In this document: piece after piece, positions 24,165 through 32,409 of the stretch
Layout of the letters: each line of letters begins with the position of its first letter
Position numbering within the stretch: the first letter of the stretch is position 1
Source: Polyangiaceae bacterium
Lineage (GTDB): Bacteria; Myxococcota_A; Polyangia; Polyangiales; Polyangiaceae
Direction: 5' to 3'
Length of the DNA: 63,027 nt
Assembly (NCBI GenBank): GCA_022842465.1
Contig: JALHPN010000021.1
Span: 1 to 63,027, forward strand
The notes under the pieces: model-generated
What the model saw: only the letters and a program-made list of their open reading frames with translations
Databases searched by the model: none
What the model was told of the DNA's origin: nothing
Position numbers and translations under genes: made by a program

Positions 24165-25121
24165 ATGACACCCTTCGCCTCGCGCGGCACGATCGTCGCG
24201 ATCACCCTCCTCGCCGTCTCCGGCGTCTCCGCGGCCTGCTCGGGCGGAGACGGCTCGCTCGGGAGCGCCGACTCGGGGCGAGGAGCGGACGGCGCGGAGC
24301 CGCCGGCGGACGGAACCACGACGGACGGAACGACCCCGCCGCCGGCGACGACGCCCGCGGGCGAGCCAGTGGGCGCGGACGGCGCCTGCCCGTGCCCGAC
24401 GGGATCGTACTGCGACCTCACCGCGAACAGGTGCAAGCCCGGCTGCACGACGGACACGGACTGCCCCGGCGACCGCTTCTGCGACACGAGCGCGCGCACG
24501 TGCCGCGCGGGCTGTCGGGAGGACACCGACTGCCCGACCAGCGACGTCTGCGACGACCACGTCTGCCGGAACCTCTGCGGCTCGTGCGACGACAAGAACC
24601 CCTGCACCGTGGACGCGTGCGTCCGGGGAGCATGCACGAACACGCCGGGCAACGAGAACGGCGCCTGCGCGGACGACGCGAACCCCTGCACGGCCGACGT
24701 CTGCAAGGCCGGCGCGTGTACCCACCCTGCCGCCAACGACGGCGGCGCCTGCGCCGGTGGCCCGTGCGTGACGAACGCGGCGTGCTCGGCAGGTCAGTGC
24801 GTCGGCACGAACAAGCCCGACGCCACGAGCTGCGGCGCGACCGCGTTCGACCTCTGCCTCGCGGGAAAGTGCAGGGCCGCGAAGGCGCTCTGCGAGACCA
24901 AGAACGCCGTCAACGACAACTACATCTACTCGGAGTGGAAGGAGCCCGGCGGCGGGTCGGGCTCGCAGATCTACTACTCGTGTCAGACCACGAGCCCGAC
25001 GTCGATGGCGATGAACTGGCCGCCCGGCACCGTCGGATCCGGCGGCACGCCGAGGTTCTGGAGCTGCAGCGCCGTGCGGGCGTCGCCGACGAGCTCGCGC
25101 GCGCTCGCCTGCTTTCCCTGA
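24165..25121 (+). CDS. Cys-rich surface lipoprotein
   Basis: The 318-residue product (ATG 24165; an ATG at 24147 adds six residues) has a signal peptide ending near Ser-Ala-Ala-Cys and a Pro/Thr/Gly linker. A region of over 25 cysteines follows, in repeated patterns such as Asp-Thr-Asp-Cys-Pro and Asn-Pro-Cys-Thr-x-Asp-x-Cys, then a shorter C-terminal domain with four cysteines and many aromatic residues. The repeats match the Dickkopf-like modules common in myxobacterial exported proteins. It ends at a palindrome shared with the convergent gene. Function unknown. Confidence 0.75.
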   Translation: MTPFASRGTIVAITLLAVSGVSAACSGGDGSLGSADSGRGADGAEPPADGTTTDGTTPPPATTPAGEPVGADGACPCPTGSYCDLTANRCKPGCTTDTDCPGDRFCDTSARTCRAGCREDTDCPTSDVCDDHVCRNLCGSCDDKNPCTVDACVRGACTNTPGNENGACADDANPCTADVCKAGACTHPAANDGGACAGGPCVTNAACSAGQCVGTNKPDATSCGATAFDLCLAGKCRAAKALCETKNAVNDNYIYSEWKEPGGGSGSQIYYSCQTTSPTSMAMNWPPGTVGSGGTPRFWSCSAVRASPTSSRALACFP

Positions 25122-25125
25122 GTCG

Positions 25126-25141
25126 TCGCCGCGCGCGGCGA
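25126..25141. terminator. Palindromic hairpin between convergent genes
   Basis: TCGCCGCG followed by its exact complement CGCGGCGA lies in the 48-base space between convergent stops at 25121 and 25170. No T-run follows, so it is a candidate bidirectional terminator only. Confidence 0.4.
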
Positions 25142-25169
25142 TCGCCAGACGCGGCTTCTGCCCTCCCGC

Positions 25170-25853
25170 TCAAATCGTGGCGGTCTGCTCGGCACGCGCG
25201 GTGAAGAGGTCCCAGAACTTCGCGGCGACCGCCGAGGCTTCGAGCGTCGCGCTGCCGTCGTCCCAGGCGGTCCCCTTCACCGACCCTGTCACCACGAGGT
25301 CCGTCACGTAGACGTTCTTCGCCTTGAGCTGGTGGTGCAGGACGCCCACGAGCTTGTGCTTCGCCGAGTTCGCGAGCGCGAGCGGGCCGGCGTGGATGGA
25401 CGCGGCGTACGCGTCGATGCTCGGATCGAAGAACCCCAAGCCGCCGTTCGTCACGAGCACCGCACCGCGCTGCGCCTCGAGGTCCGAAAGCGACGCCTGC
25501 ACGGCGGCGACGAGGCTGCTCGTCGCGACGCCGATCCCGGCCGCGACCTCTGCGGGGGGCATCGTGAGCAGATTTCCCGGCGCGCCCGCGTAGGCGTTCC
25601 AGTGGATGGCGTGGATCGGGCCGAGGGCCTCGCGCGCCTCGCCGACGAGCGCCTTCACCGCGCCGACGTCCCCGACGTCCGCCGGGACGGCGGCCGCCTT
25701 GATCCCCTTCTGACCCAGCGCCGTCACCGACGCGTCGAGCCGATCCTTGCTCCGTGCCACGAGGGCGACCGAAAAGCCCTCGCTGCCGAACTTCTCCGCG
25801 ACGGCCGCCGAGATGCCGACGCCGTACCCGACGACGATGAGAGTCTTTGCCAT
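25170..25853 (-). CDS. Short-chain dehydrogenase/reductase-like protein lacking the catalytic residues
   Basis: The 227-residue protein has the SDR Rossmann layout. The glycine motif is Gly9-Tyr-Gly-Val-Gly-Ile-Ser instead of TGxxxGIG, with Ala-Asp-Val-Gly-Asp at the adenine-binding position. The active-site tetrad is degraded: the YxxxK position reads Tyr149-Ala-Ala-Ser-Ile153, so the lysine is missing, and the catalytic serine strand reads Thr-Asn-Gly-Gly. It may bind a dinucleotide without classical SDR catalysis. It is divergent from a small membrane protein gene. Confidence 0.75.
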   Translation of the reverse strand: MAKTLIVVGYGVGISAAVAEKFGSEGFSVALVARSKDRLDASVTALGQKGIKAAAVPADVGDVGAVKALVGEAREALGPIHAIHWNAYAGAPGNLLTMPPAEVAAGIGVATSSLVAAVQASLSDLEAQRGAVLVTNGGLGFFDPSIDAYAASIHAGPLALANSAKHKLVGVLHHQLKAKNVYVTDLVVTGSVKGTAWDDGSATLEASAVAAKFWDLFTARAEQTATI

Positions 25854-25991
25854 GGCGAGTACGATGCCACGTCCACCCGCGCCATCGCGGGACGTGTCTC
25901 CGCGGCGTCTGCGTCCATCGTTCTCGCGTCGACGCCGCGCGCACCTCGCGAGGGAAGATCCGAGCGCTACGCGCCGTAGTCCGGGGGGGAG

Positions 25992-26249
25992 ATGAGTCCC
26001 TCCGACGACGATCCGAAGCTCGCGGCCGAGATCGCGCGACTCCAGGCTGCACGTGGTCTCCAGCTCGGGGCGTGGCTTCGCGAGAACAGGACGCTGGCGC
26101 TCGTGCTCCTCGGGTACTTCGCATTCGTCGCGGCGTCGTGCGTATTTGCGTCCGCACGCGGGAAGGATCCGTTCCTCGGCGCCGTGATCGGCGTCGTGCT
26201 CGGGCCGCTCTTCCTCCTCCGCGCGAGCGCTCGCCTCCGGCGACTCTAG
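25992..26249 (+). CDS. Small two-helix membrane protein
   Basis: The 85-residue product has a charged N-terminal helix (about 1-30), two transmembrane segments (about 34-52 and 60-76) and an Arg-rich C-terminus. A purine-rich GGGGGGAG immediately precedes the ATG. The end is seven bases from the convergent cytochrome gene. No family recognised. Confidence 0.6.
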   Translation: MSPSDDDPKLAAEIARLQAARGLQLGAWLRENRTLALVLLGYFAFVAASCVFASARGKDPFLGAVIGVVLGPLFLLRASARLRRL

Positions 26250-26256
26250 GCGCGTT

Positions 26257-26688
26257 TCAGCGCGCCCCGGCGTCCTCGAGCTCGACGGCGGGGAGATCGA
26301 GGATGTACGCGACGAGCCACTGGGCTTCGGCCGCGGTGACGTACGGGTTCTCCGGCATCGGAATGATGCCCCAGGTGCCGTATCCGCCGCGCGTCACCTT
26401 CTTCGTGAGTCGGGCGACGGTCGCGTCGCGGTTCGAGCTCCGATACACGTCCGCGATCGCTCGGTACGACGGACCGAGGACCGTGCGCTCCTGGGCGTGG
26501 CACTGGTTGCACTTGCCGTCGTAGAGGCGCTGCGCGGCGGTGCGTTCGCTCGCGCCGCTCGATGACGAGCCCGACGTCTGCGCCCCCTCCGACGCGCCGA
26601 CGTCCTCCCCGTCTTCGGACGCCACGCACCCGAGGGCGCCCGAGGCGGCGAGGGTGAGGACGAGGAGCCCGCGGGAGAGGGAGACCAT
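26257..26688 (-). CDS. Monohaem class I c-type cytochrome lipoprotein
   Basis: The 143-residue lipoprotein (lipobox Gly-Ala-Leu-Gly-Cys21) has a Ser/Gly linker and a cytochrome c551-like domain: Cys60-Asn-Gln-Cys-His64, Leu-Gly-Pro-Ser-Tyr, a Gly-Gly-x-Gly-x-Trp-Gly loop, then Met111-Pro as the sixth ligand, and the final helix Ala-Glu-Ala-Gln-Trp-Leu. ATG 26688 is chosen because it begins the signal peptide. It would carry electrons at the periplasmic face of a membrane. Confidence 0.85.
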   Translation of the reverse strand: MVSLSRGLLVLTLAASGALGCVASEDGEDVGASEGAQTSGSSSSGASERTAAQRLYDGKCNQCHAQERTVLGPSYRAIADVYRSSNRDATVARLTKKVTRGGYGTWGIIPMPENPYVTAAEAQWLVAYILDLPAVELEDAGAR

Positions 26689-26761
26689 GTGGTCTCGTGT
26701 ACGCACGTCATGTGCCGGCGGATCGAGCCCGGGATCCTTCGTGTTTTCGGCCGGCACCGGA

Positions 26762-27631
26762 TCACGCGTGACTCGGGTCGCCCCCGGCGATCTCCACCCA
26801 GGCCGTGTCCACCTCCCCGGGTGCGACCACGCGGATCCCCTCGCCGCGCGCGGATCCGAGCGCGTTCGCGAGCGCCGTCCACGGCTCGAGGCAGACGAAG
26901 TCCTTCCCCGGTAGCGACCACACGACCCAGCGGGAGTAGGCCTCCGAGCCGCTCACCTCGATCGTCCCGCCGCGGATCCCCTCGAGCACCGCGCGCGTCG
27001 CGCCGTGATCGAGCAAGTGGAGGTCGACCTCCGCGGCGCCGATGCGGACGGGCCCCGCGACGTCGACCTCCCGCTTCTGGACGTTGTCCCAGGCGCGCGT
27101 CGCCGACGTCGGGATCCGCACGTCGTCCTTCTCCGCGTCGCGCACCGCGAAGTAGGGATGGAAGCCGGCCGCGTAGGGCATCGGCTCCGTGTCGCGGTTC
27201 TCGAACCGCTGCTCGATGCGCACCCGCCCGGGGGAGACGACGTACCGGAAGGTGACGGCGAACTCCCACGGGAACGCCTCACGCGTCGTGCCGTCCGACT
27301 CGAGCGTGAGCGTCGCGCTCGCGTCCGACACGTCGACGACCCGCCACGGAAGGAGCCGCGCGAGGCCGTGCTGCTTCATGACGCCGGAGCGGCCGCCCCA
27401 GGTGAAGCGGTCGCCGGCGAGCGGCCCCGGGGACGGGAAGAGGACAGGGTTACCGCCGCGCACGTTCTTCGTCGGATCGAGCAACGTGGACTCGTCGAGG
27501 TAGAGGAGCTCTCGCCCGTCGACCGCGAAACGCGTCAAGATCCCGCCTCGGGTCGGCGCCAGCACGGCACGCGTCCCGCCGGAGGTCAGCGTGATCGTCT
27601 CGAGCGGCGAGGTGACGACGTGCGACGTCAC
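26762..27631 (-). CDS. Aldose 1-epimerase family protein
   Basis: The 289-residue galactose-mutarotase-fold protein has the catalytic-type His in Gly-Phe-His-Pro-Tyr-Phe and Glu in Cys-Leu-Glu-Pro-Trp, plus the early Gly-Gly-Asn-Pro-Val-Leu-Phe-Pro block. These fit the aldose/glucose-6-phosphate epimerase group (YeaD/GalM-like) that interconverts sugar anomers. Its ATG overlaps the stop of the TonB-like gene (ATGA), placing it in an operon with tatD. No signal peptide, so cytoplasmic. Confidence 0.85.
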   Translation of the reverse strand: MTSHVVTSPLETITLTSGGTRAVLAPTRGGILTRFAVDGRELLYLDESTLLDPTKNVRGGNPVLFPSPGPLAGDRFTWGGRSGVMKQHGLARLLPWRVVDVSDASATLTLESDGTTREAFPWEFAVTFRYVVSPGRVRIEQRFENRDTEPMPYAAGFHPYFAVRDAEKDDVRIPTSATRAWDNVQKREVDVAGPVRIGAAEVDLHLLDHGATRAVLEGIRGGTIEVSGSEAYSRWVVWSLPGKDFVCLEPWTALANALGSARGEGIRVVAPGEVDTAWVEIAGGDPSHA

Positions 27632-28923
27632 TTGATGATCGGGTTCTTCGCGACGAAGGGGGCGCGGATCCGGAGCGACGACCGACCCAGCGACCGCGGG
27701 ATGGGCTCGAAGGGGCTCGCCCTCCTGACCGCCTCCGCGCAGTTCCGGTCGAACTCGTCGATGCCGCTCGGCCGCAGCGGAGGCCAGGACACCTTCGCGC
27801 TCCCATCGGCGAGGACGACGAGCTCGAGGATGACCGTGCCCTGCTTCAGCTCCAGCATCGCGCTCTTCGGGAAGGCGTCGCGCCAGAGCGGATCGACCTT
27901 GGCGTGGAGCTTCCGGAAATAGGGGAGGAGCGCCGGGTCGGACGTGAACCAGTCGAAGACGTCGCCATCGCCCGCGCCGAGGGGACGCGCGAGCGAGCCG
28001 CGACCGCTCGCGGCGCCGGCGCCGGGTAGCGCCTCCGGTCCGTCCGTCCCCCCGCGCCCGGACGCCGCCGCAATGCCGCCCGCGACGCTCGCGTGCACGA
28101 GCGAACGCACGGTCGTCGCGACCTCCTGATCGCTGTCGACGGTGTCGTTCGGCCTCGCGCGCGCGATCGACGGAACGGCGACGGCGCCCTCCGCGACGGA
28201 CGGGCGACCGTAGGCGATGCGCGCCCCGGCGTGGTGGTCGTCGCCCGGCCTCCCGTCGCGGATCCCGAGGCCAGGGCTGGCGTGCGTCCGGCCGAGCGCC
28301 GCCGCCCCGGCGAGCACGCTCTCGTCCGCCGCCGGTGCCTGGTCCGGACGCGCGCCTGGCGCCCCGCCGAGCGCCGAGGCCTTCGGCGCGACGAGCGAGC
28401 CTCGGCTCGGATCGCGTCCGGAGACCGGCCGCCGCTCCTCGCGCTCGCCCGCGCCCGTGGCGAGGAACGTGAGCTCCATCGGGTTCGTCGTCGCGCGGCG
28501 GTCCTCGCGCGTCGCGCGAACGCGCGCGGTGCGCATCCGCTGGTGCTGGTCGCGCGCGAGGTGGCTCACGAGGTCGGTGCCGAGCTTCAGCGCGTCATCG
28601 TCGTCCGCGAGGTTCGTCGCGCGCTCTGCCGTCGTCCGATCGCCGCCGCGGCCCGGGTGCCCCGTGTCGACGCGCGCGGTCGTCGCGCCGCCGTGCGCGT
28701 CGGGTGGCGCGCCCTCGAGCACGTCGGCGGCGTCCTCGAGCAAGGCTCCTTCCGACACGACTGGCAGCTCGATCGCGATCGTCCTGCCGGGGAGCGGCGG
28801 CGTCGTGAGGCTCGCCTCGCGCGCGGCGAGCGAGCGATAGGCGATGGCAGAGGCCACTGCGACGAGGAGGGCGTGCGCGACGATCGACGCCGCGACCGGC
28901 CACGCGGGAGACGCCCGACTCAC
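27628..28923 (-). CDS. TonB-like periplasm-spanning protein
   Basis: The 431-residue protein starts at GTG 28923, overlapping the tatD stop. It has one N-terminal transmembrane helix (about 8-30), a long disordered Ala/Gly/Arg/Asp-rich region, and a C-terminal TonB-type domain (about 345-425) with Gly-Thr-Val-Ile-Leu-Glu-Leu-Val-Val and Ala-Val-Arg-Arg-Ala-Ser-Pro-Phe. In known systems such proteins link the inner membrane motor to outer membrane receptors. No ExbB/ExbD or receptor genes are next to it, and the linker lacks the usual Pro-Glu/Pro-Lys repeats. A general cell-envelope role is also possible. Confidence 0.75.
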   Translation of the reverse strand: MSRASPAWPVAASIVAHALLVAVASAIAYRSLAAREASLTTPPLPGRTIAIELPVVSEGALLEDAADVLEGAPPDAHGGATTARVDTGHPGRGGDRTTAERATNLADDDDALKLGTDLVSHLARDQHQRMRTARVRATREDRRATTNPMELTFLATGAGEREERRPVSGRDPSRGSLVAPKASALGGAPGARPDQAPAADESVLAGAAALGRTHASPGLGIRDGRPGDDHHAGARIAYGRPSVAEGAVAVPSIARARPNDTVDSDQEVATTVRSLVHASVAGGIAAASGRGGTDGPEALPGAGAASGRGSLARPLGAGDGDVFDWFTSDPALLPYFRKLHAKVDPLWRDAFPKSAMLELKQGTVILELVVLADGSAKVSWPPLRPSGIDEFDRNCAEAVRRASPFEPIPRSLGRSSLRIRAPFVAKNPIIK

Positions 28924-29741
28924 CCCTCGATCGTAGGCCTCGGGCCGCCCGCCCGCCACCTCCGACGGAAGACCTCCTCGGCGTTCCGCGTCGTCGCCTG
29001 GGCGAGGTCCTCGAACGCCATCCCGCGGAGCTCCGCCACGCGCTTCGCGGTGTGGACCACGTAGGCGGGCTCACATGGTTTCCCGCGGAGCGGCACGGGG
29101 GCGAGGTAGGGGCTGTCCGTCTCCACGAGGATGCGATCGAGCGGCGCCCACCGTGCGACCTCGTGGATCGCGGTCGCGCTCTTGAACGTCACGATCCCGG
29201 AGAAGGAGAGGTAGAAGCCGAGGTCGAGGGCGCGCTCGGCGAACGCGCGATCCTCGCTGAAGCAGTGGATGATCCCGCCTACGTCCTTCGCGCCCTCCGC
29301 CGCGAGGACGTCGAGCGTGTCGGCCGCCGCCTCCCGCGTGTGGACGACGATGGGCTTCTTCGTCGCCCGCGCGAGCCCGACGAGACGCGCGAAGACGCTG
29401 CGCTGCACGTCCCGGGGCGAGTGGTCGTAGTGGTAGTCGAGCCCGATCTCCCCGACGGCGACGACCTCGTGCGCCGCAGCGAGGCGCGCGAGCTCGTCGT
29501 AGGCGGCGTCGTCGAGCGAGGTCGCATCGTGCGGATGGACGCCGACCGCGGCCGAGACGCGGTCCGGGAGGCGACCGGCGAGCGCGACGGCGGCGCGCGC
29601 CGGGGCGAGATCTTTCCCCACGCCGACGACGACGAACCCCTCGACCGAGGCGGCCTCGGCGCGCGCGAGCACGTCGTCGGGCCCCGCTGGAAAATACGCA
29701 GGGTCGAGGTGGCAGTGCGTGTCGATCAGGGCCGAGGCCAT
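28920..29741 (-). CDS. tatD: TatD-family metal-dependent hydrolase
   Basis: The 273-residue TIM-barrel protein has the family ligands in order: Asp-Thr-His9-Cys-His11-Leu-Asp, Val-Gly-Glu-Ile-Gly-Leu-Asp-Tyr, Val-Val-His-Thr-Arg, Ile-His-Cys-Phe and Glu-Thr-Asp-Ser-Pro-Tyr. Characterised members are metal-dependent DNases or D-aminoacyl-tRNA deacylase-like enzymes in the cytoplasm. The length is normal. It is the first gene of the coupled tatD/TonB-like/epimerase operon and is divergent from the next gene, with only 18 bases between starts. Confidence 0.92.
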   Translation of the reverse strand: MASALIDTHCHLDPAYFPAGPDDVLARAEAASVEGFVVVGVGKDLAPARAAVALAGRLPDRVSAAVGVHPHDATSLDDAAYDELARLAAAHEVVAVGEIGLDYHYDHSPRDVQRSVFARLVGLARATKKPIVVHTREAAADTLDVLAAEGAKDVGGIIHCFSEDRAFAERALDLGFYLSFSGIVTFKSATAIHEVARWAPLDRILVETDSPYLAPVPLRGKPCEPAYVVHTAKRVAELRGMAFEDLAQATTRNAEEVFRRRWRAGGPRPTIEG

Positions 29742-29759
29742 GCACTATCCTACACGCCC

Positions 29760-30350
29760 GTGTCAGCGACCGACCACCCGCCTCCGTCCCTCGCCGCCGA
29801 AGAGGAGGCCTTCCGCGTGCACCTCGACCCGCGAGGCCTGCTCCTTCCGGGCTCGCTCACGCCCCCCGGTCGAAGCGCGACCTTCACGGTCTTCGCCCAG
29901 CGGAGCGACGCGACGCTCCCGATCGAAGCGCTGAAGCGGCAGGCGCTACAGTTCTTCCGCACGCGGCTCGGGCTCACCGCCGACAAGGCGTACGGCGACG
30001 ATCCGCTCCTCGAGGACGCGGCGCGGATCGTCGTGGCCGGAGAGGACGCGACGGCGCGCGGCACGCGCCTCGTCTACGGGCGCCCGACGCGGCCCGAGGA
30101 TCTCGAGGCCGCCGAGGCGGCCGAGCGCGCGACCGGAGCCAGCGCGTCCGGGCTCTCGCTCCTCGCGCGCCGCTGTCGAACGGTCTGGCTCGTCGTGCCG
30201 TCGTCCGGCGACGATCGCGCCGCCGTCACGATCGCCGCCATCCTCGCGAGCGTCCTCCTCGGCCCCATCCTCGCCCCCGGAGACGGACGGATCTTCGGAG
30301 TGCGCACGGCCCGACTCGATCTCGAGCGCACCGCACGCCCCTACCGATGA
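29760..30350 (+). CDS. Soluble protein of unknown function
   Basis: The 196-residue product from GTG 29760 has no signal peptide and consists of an acidic N-terminal part, a Phe-Thr-Val-Phe-Ala-Gln strand, and Ala-rich helices with many Glu-Ala and Arg pairs. A hydrophobic segment near 165-180 may be a buried helix. The frame also reads upstream into tatD antisense sequence, so the start is chosen at the first codon outside that gene. No family recognised. Confidence 0.55.
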   Translation: MSATDHPPPSLAAEEEAFRVHLDPRGLLLPGSLTPPGRSATFTVFAQRSDATLPIEALKRQALQFFRTRLGLTADKAYGDDPLLEDAARIVVAGEDATARGTRLVYGRPTRPEDLEAAEAAERATGASASGLSLLARRCRTVWLVVPSSGDDRAAVTIAAILASVLLGPILAPGDGRIFGVRTARLDLERTARPYR

Positions 30351-30363
30351 GACCTCGCGTCCG

Positions 30364-31008
30364 TCACTGATCGAAGATCGCGCAGCGCGTGGCGTAGAAA
30401 TGGCCTTCGATGGTCCCCGACGGGAACGTGGCCTCGACGTCGAACGCGATCCACTGGGACGACGTCGCAGGGTCCACTGCGACGAGGGTCAAGGTCATCG
30501 ACGTCGCGGACTCGGGCTTCGGCGTGGCGAGGAGCGTCCCTTCGATGTCGACGAGCGCGCCCGTGATGCCATCCGCGGCTCTCGTGAACACCTGCTTCGA
30601 GGAGCCTCGCGGGATCTTCGTGATGACGAAGACACGCTTCGGATCCGGTGTGCTCGGACCGGGGCACCGCGCGTCGCCGCCCCCGAACGCCTCGACGTAG
30701 TAGCGCGGTGAGCCGCCGCCGTCGTCCGTCTCGATCCCGAACTGCGCGCGGTCGAACGGCTGCGTGGAGAGGAACGCGGCCTTCGCGTCCGTCGTCCTGC
30801 ACGCCGCCTCGCACGTCGACGTCGCGGGGGCTCCGTCGACACCTCCCGTCCCTGCGTCCGCGGGCGGCGTCGTACCGCCCTCGCCTTCGCTCGACGCCCG
30901 CCCTCCGTCGAGCGACGACTGCGTCGCGGAGGCCCCCTCCTCCGAGCTGCAGGCCCAGACCAGAGCGGCGAGGACGAGCGACGAGGCGAGGAGCGTTCGG
31001 AGCGCCAT
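30364..31008 (-). CDS. Lipoprotein of unknown function
   Basis: The 214-residue lipoprotein has lipobox Ala-Leu-Val-Trp-Ala-Cys20, an Asp/Gly/Ser-rich linker to about residue 60, and a beta-rich domain with cysteines at its beginning (Cys-Glu-Ala-Ala-Cys), middle and end (Thr-Arg-Cys-Ala-Ile-Phe). This is the common pattern of exported myxobacterial proteins of one compact domain. It lies 13 bases before the MATE gene's 3' end on the same strand. Confidence 0.7.
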   Translation of the reverse strand: MALRTLLASSLVLAALVWACSSEEGASATQSSLDGGRASSEGEGGTTPPADAGTGGVDGAPATSTCEAACRTTDAKAAFLSTQPFDRAQFGIETDDGGGSPRYYVEAFGGGDARCPGPSTPDPKRVFVITKIPRGSSKQVFTRAADGITGALVDIEGTLLATPKPESATSMTLTLVAVDPATSSQWIAFDVEATFPSGTIEGHFYATRCAIFDQ

Positions 31009-31021
31009 GGAGAGGCGGAGC

Positions 31022-32401
31022 CTAGCAGACGCTGGACGGCGCGCTCGTGCGCGCCCCCCATCCGCGCCGCGCGAGCACCGCGAGCAGGACGCTCCGCACC
31101 ATCCAGTCGAGGGTCGATCCGAGCCACACGCCGACGAGGCCCATCCCGAGGCCGAGCGCGAGACCGACGGTCGCCGCGAGCCGCACGACGACGCCGCCGA
31201 CGAGGCTCACGCCGAGCACCTCGCGCGTGCGACCCGCGCCGCGGATCGCCTGGGACAGGACGATCCCGAGCGCCATGAACGGTTGCGCCACGGCGAGGAC
31301 GGGCATCGCCGTCCGTCCGAGGGCGACGACCTCGGGGTGGCCGGGCGTGAAGATGGGGAGGACGACGTCGCGCCCGAGGAGCGCGAGCAGGCCGAAGGCC
31401 GTCAGCACGACGACCGCGTAACGCGTGGCGATCCAGGCCGCCCTCTCGGCCTGCTCGGGCTCGCCGGCGCCGATCTTCTGCGCGACGAGGGCGGCGGCCG
31501 CGATGCCGAAGCCGTCTCCGGAGAGGAAGCACACGGACTCGACGCTGATGAGCGACTGGTTCGCCGCCATGGTCGTGTCCCCGAGGCGCGCCACGATCGC
31601 GGCGTACGACACGTAGCCGAAGTGGTACACGAGCCGCTCGAGGAAGGCCGGCCCGGCCACGCGCGCGAGGGCCACGGCCTCGGACGTGACGCGCACGCGA
31701 CGTGTCCCGGCGCCCCGCTCTTCGTCGGGCTTCTTGCGGAGGGAGACGGTGCGGTCACGCGCGAGGAGCGCGACGACGGACGCGCACGCGATGATGGCGA
31801 ACGTGATCGCGGTGCTGATCCCGGCGCCGCGCGCGCCGAGGGCGGGGACGGGCCCCGCGCCCAGGATGAGGACGCGGTTCATGGCGATGTGCACGACGTT
31901 CGCGACGACGCCGATCGCGAGCGGCGTCCGCGTGTCGCCCCCCGCCTGGAGCACGGCCACCGCCGTCATCGCCGCGAAGACGACCGGCGACGCGGCCACG
32001 GTCACCCCGAGGTAGCTCCTCGCCTCGCTCATCGCAGAAGGAGACGCCGACGGCGCGAAGCGCGGGAGGAGGGCGAGGACCACCGGCGTCGCGAGCGCGA
32101 GCAAGGCGCCGATCGACGTCGCCACGCCGAGGGAGATCCACGCCGCCCGCCGTGCCGACCCGGGGTCTCGCGCGCCGACGTGACGACCGACGCGCGCGAT
32201 GGTGCCGACCTCGAAGGCCGCGAACACGCTCCAGATCGACCACTCGAGCGTGCTCCCGAGCTGCATCGCGGCGAGGGAGGACTCGTCGTGGCGGCCGAGC
32301 ATCACCCGGTCGACGACGAAGACGAGCGTCTGGAGGAGGGAGTGGAGGATGGCCGGCAGCGCGAGGCGGCGGACCTCGCGCGCGAGCTCGCTACTGCCCA
32401 C
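31022..32401 (-). CDS. MATE-family multidrug/toxin exporter
   Basis: The 459-residue protein has about twelve transmembrane helices in two similar halves and the MATE hallmarks: Ala-Leu-Pro-Ala-Ile near the N-terminus, Val-Asp-x-x-Met-Leu-Gly, and repeated Val-Leu-Gln-Ala-Gly-Gly-Asp-Thr. Family members expel cationic compounds in exchange for Na+ or H+. It starts at GTG 32401, eight bases after the PrkA stop, so the two may be cotranscribed. Substrate unknown. Confidence 0.88.
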   Translation of the reverse strand: MGSSELAREVRRLALPAILHSLLQTLVFVVDRVMLGRHDESSLAAMQLGSTLEWSIWSVFAAFEVGTIARVGRHVGARDPGSARRAAWISLGVATSIGALLALATPVVLALLPRFAPSASPSAMSEARSYLGVTVAASPVVFAAMTAVAVLQAGGDTRTPLAIGVVANVVHIAMNRVLILGAGPVPALGARGAGISTAITFAIIACASVVALLARDRTVSLRKKPDEERGAGTRRVRVTSEAVALARVAGPAFLERLVYHFGYVSYAAIVARLGDTTMAANQSLISVESVCFLSGDGFGIAAAALVAQKIGAGEPEQAERAAWIATRYAVVVLTAFGLLALLGRDVVLPIFTPGHPEVVALGRTAMPVLAVAQPFMALGIVLSQAIRGAGRTREVLGVSLVGGVVVRLAATVGLALGLGMGLVGVWLGSTLDWMVRSVLLAVLARRGWGARTSAPSSVC

Positions 32402-32409
32402 GTCGGGAC

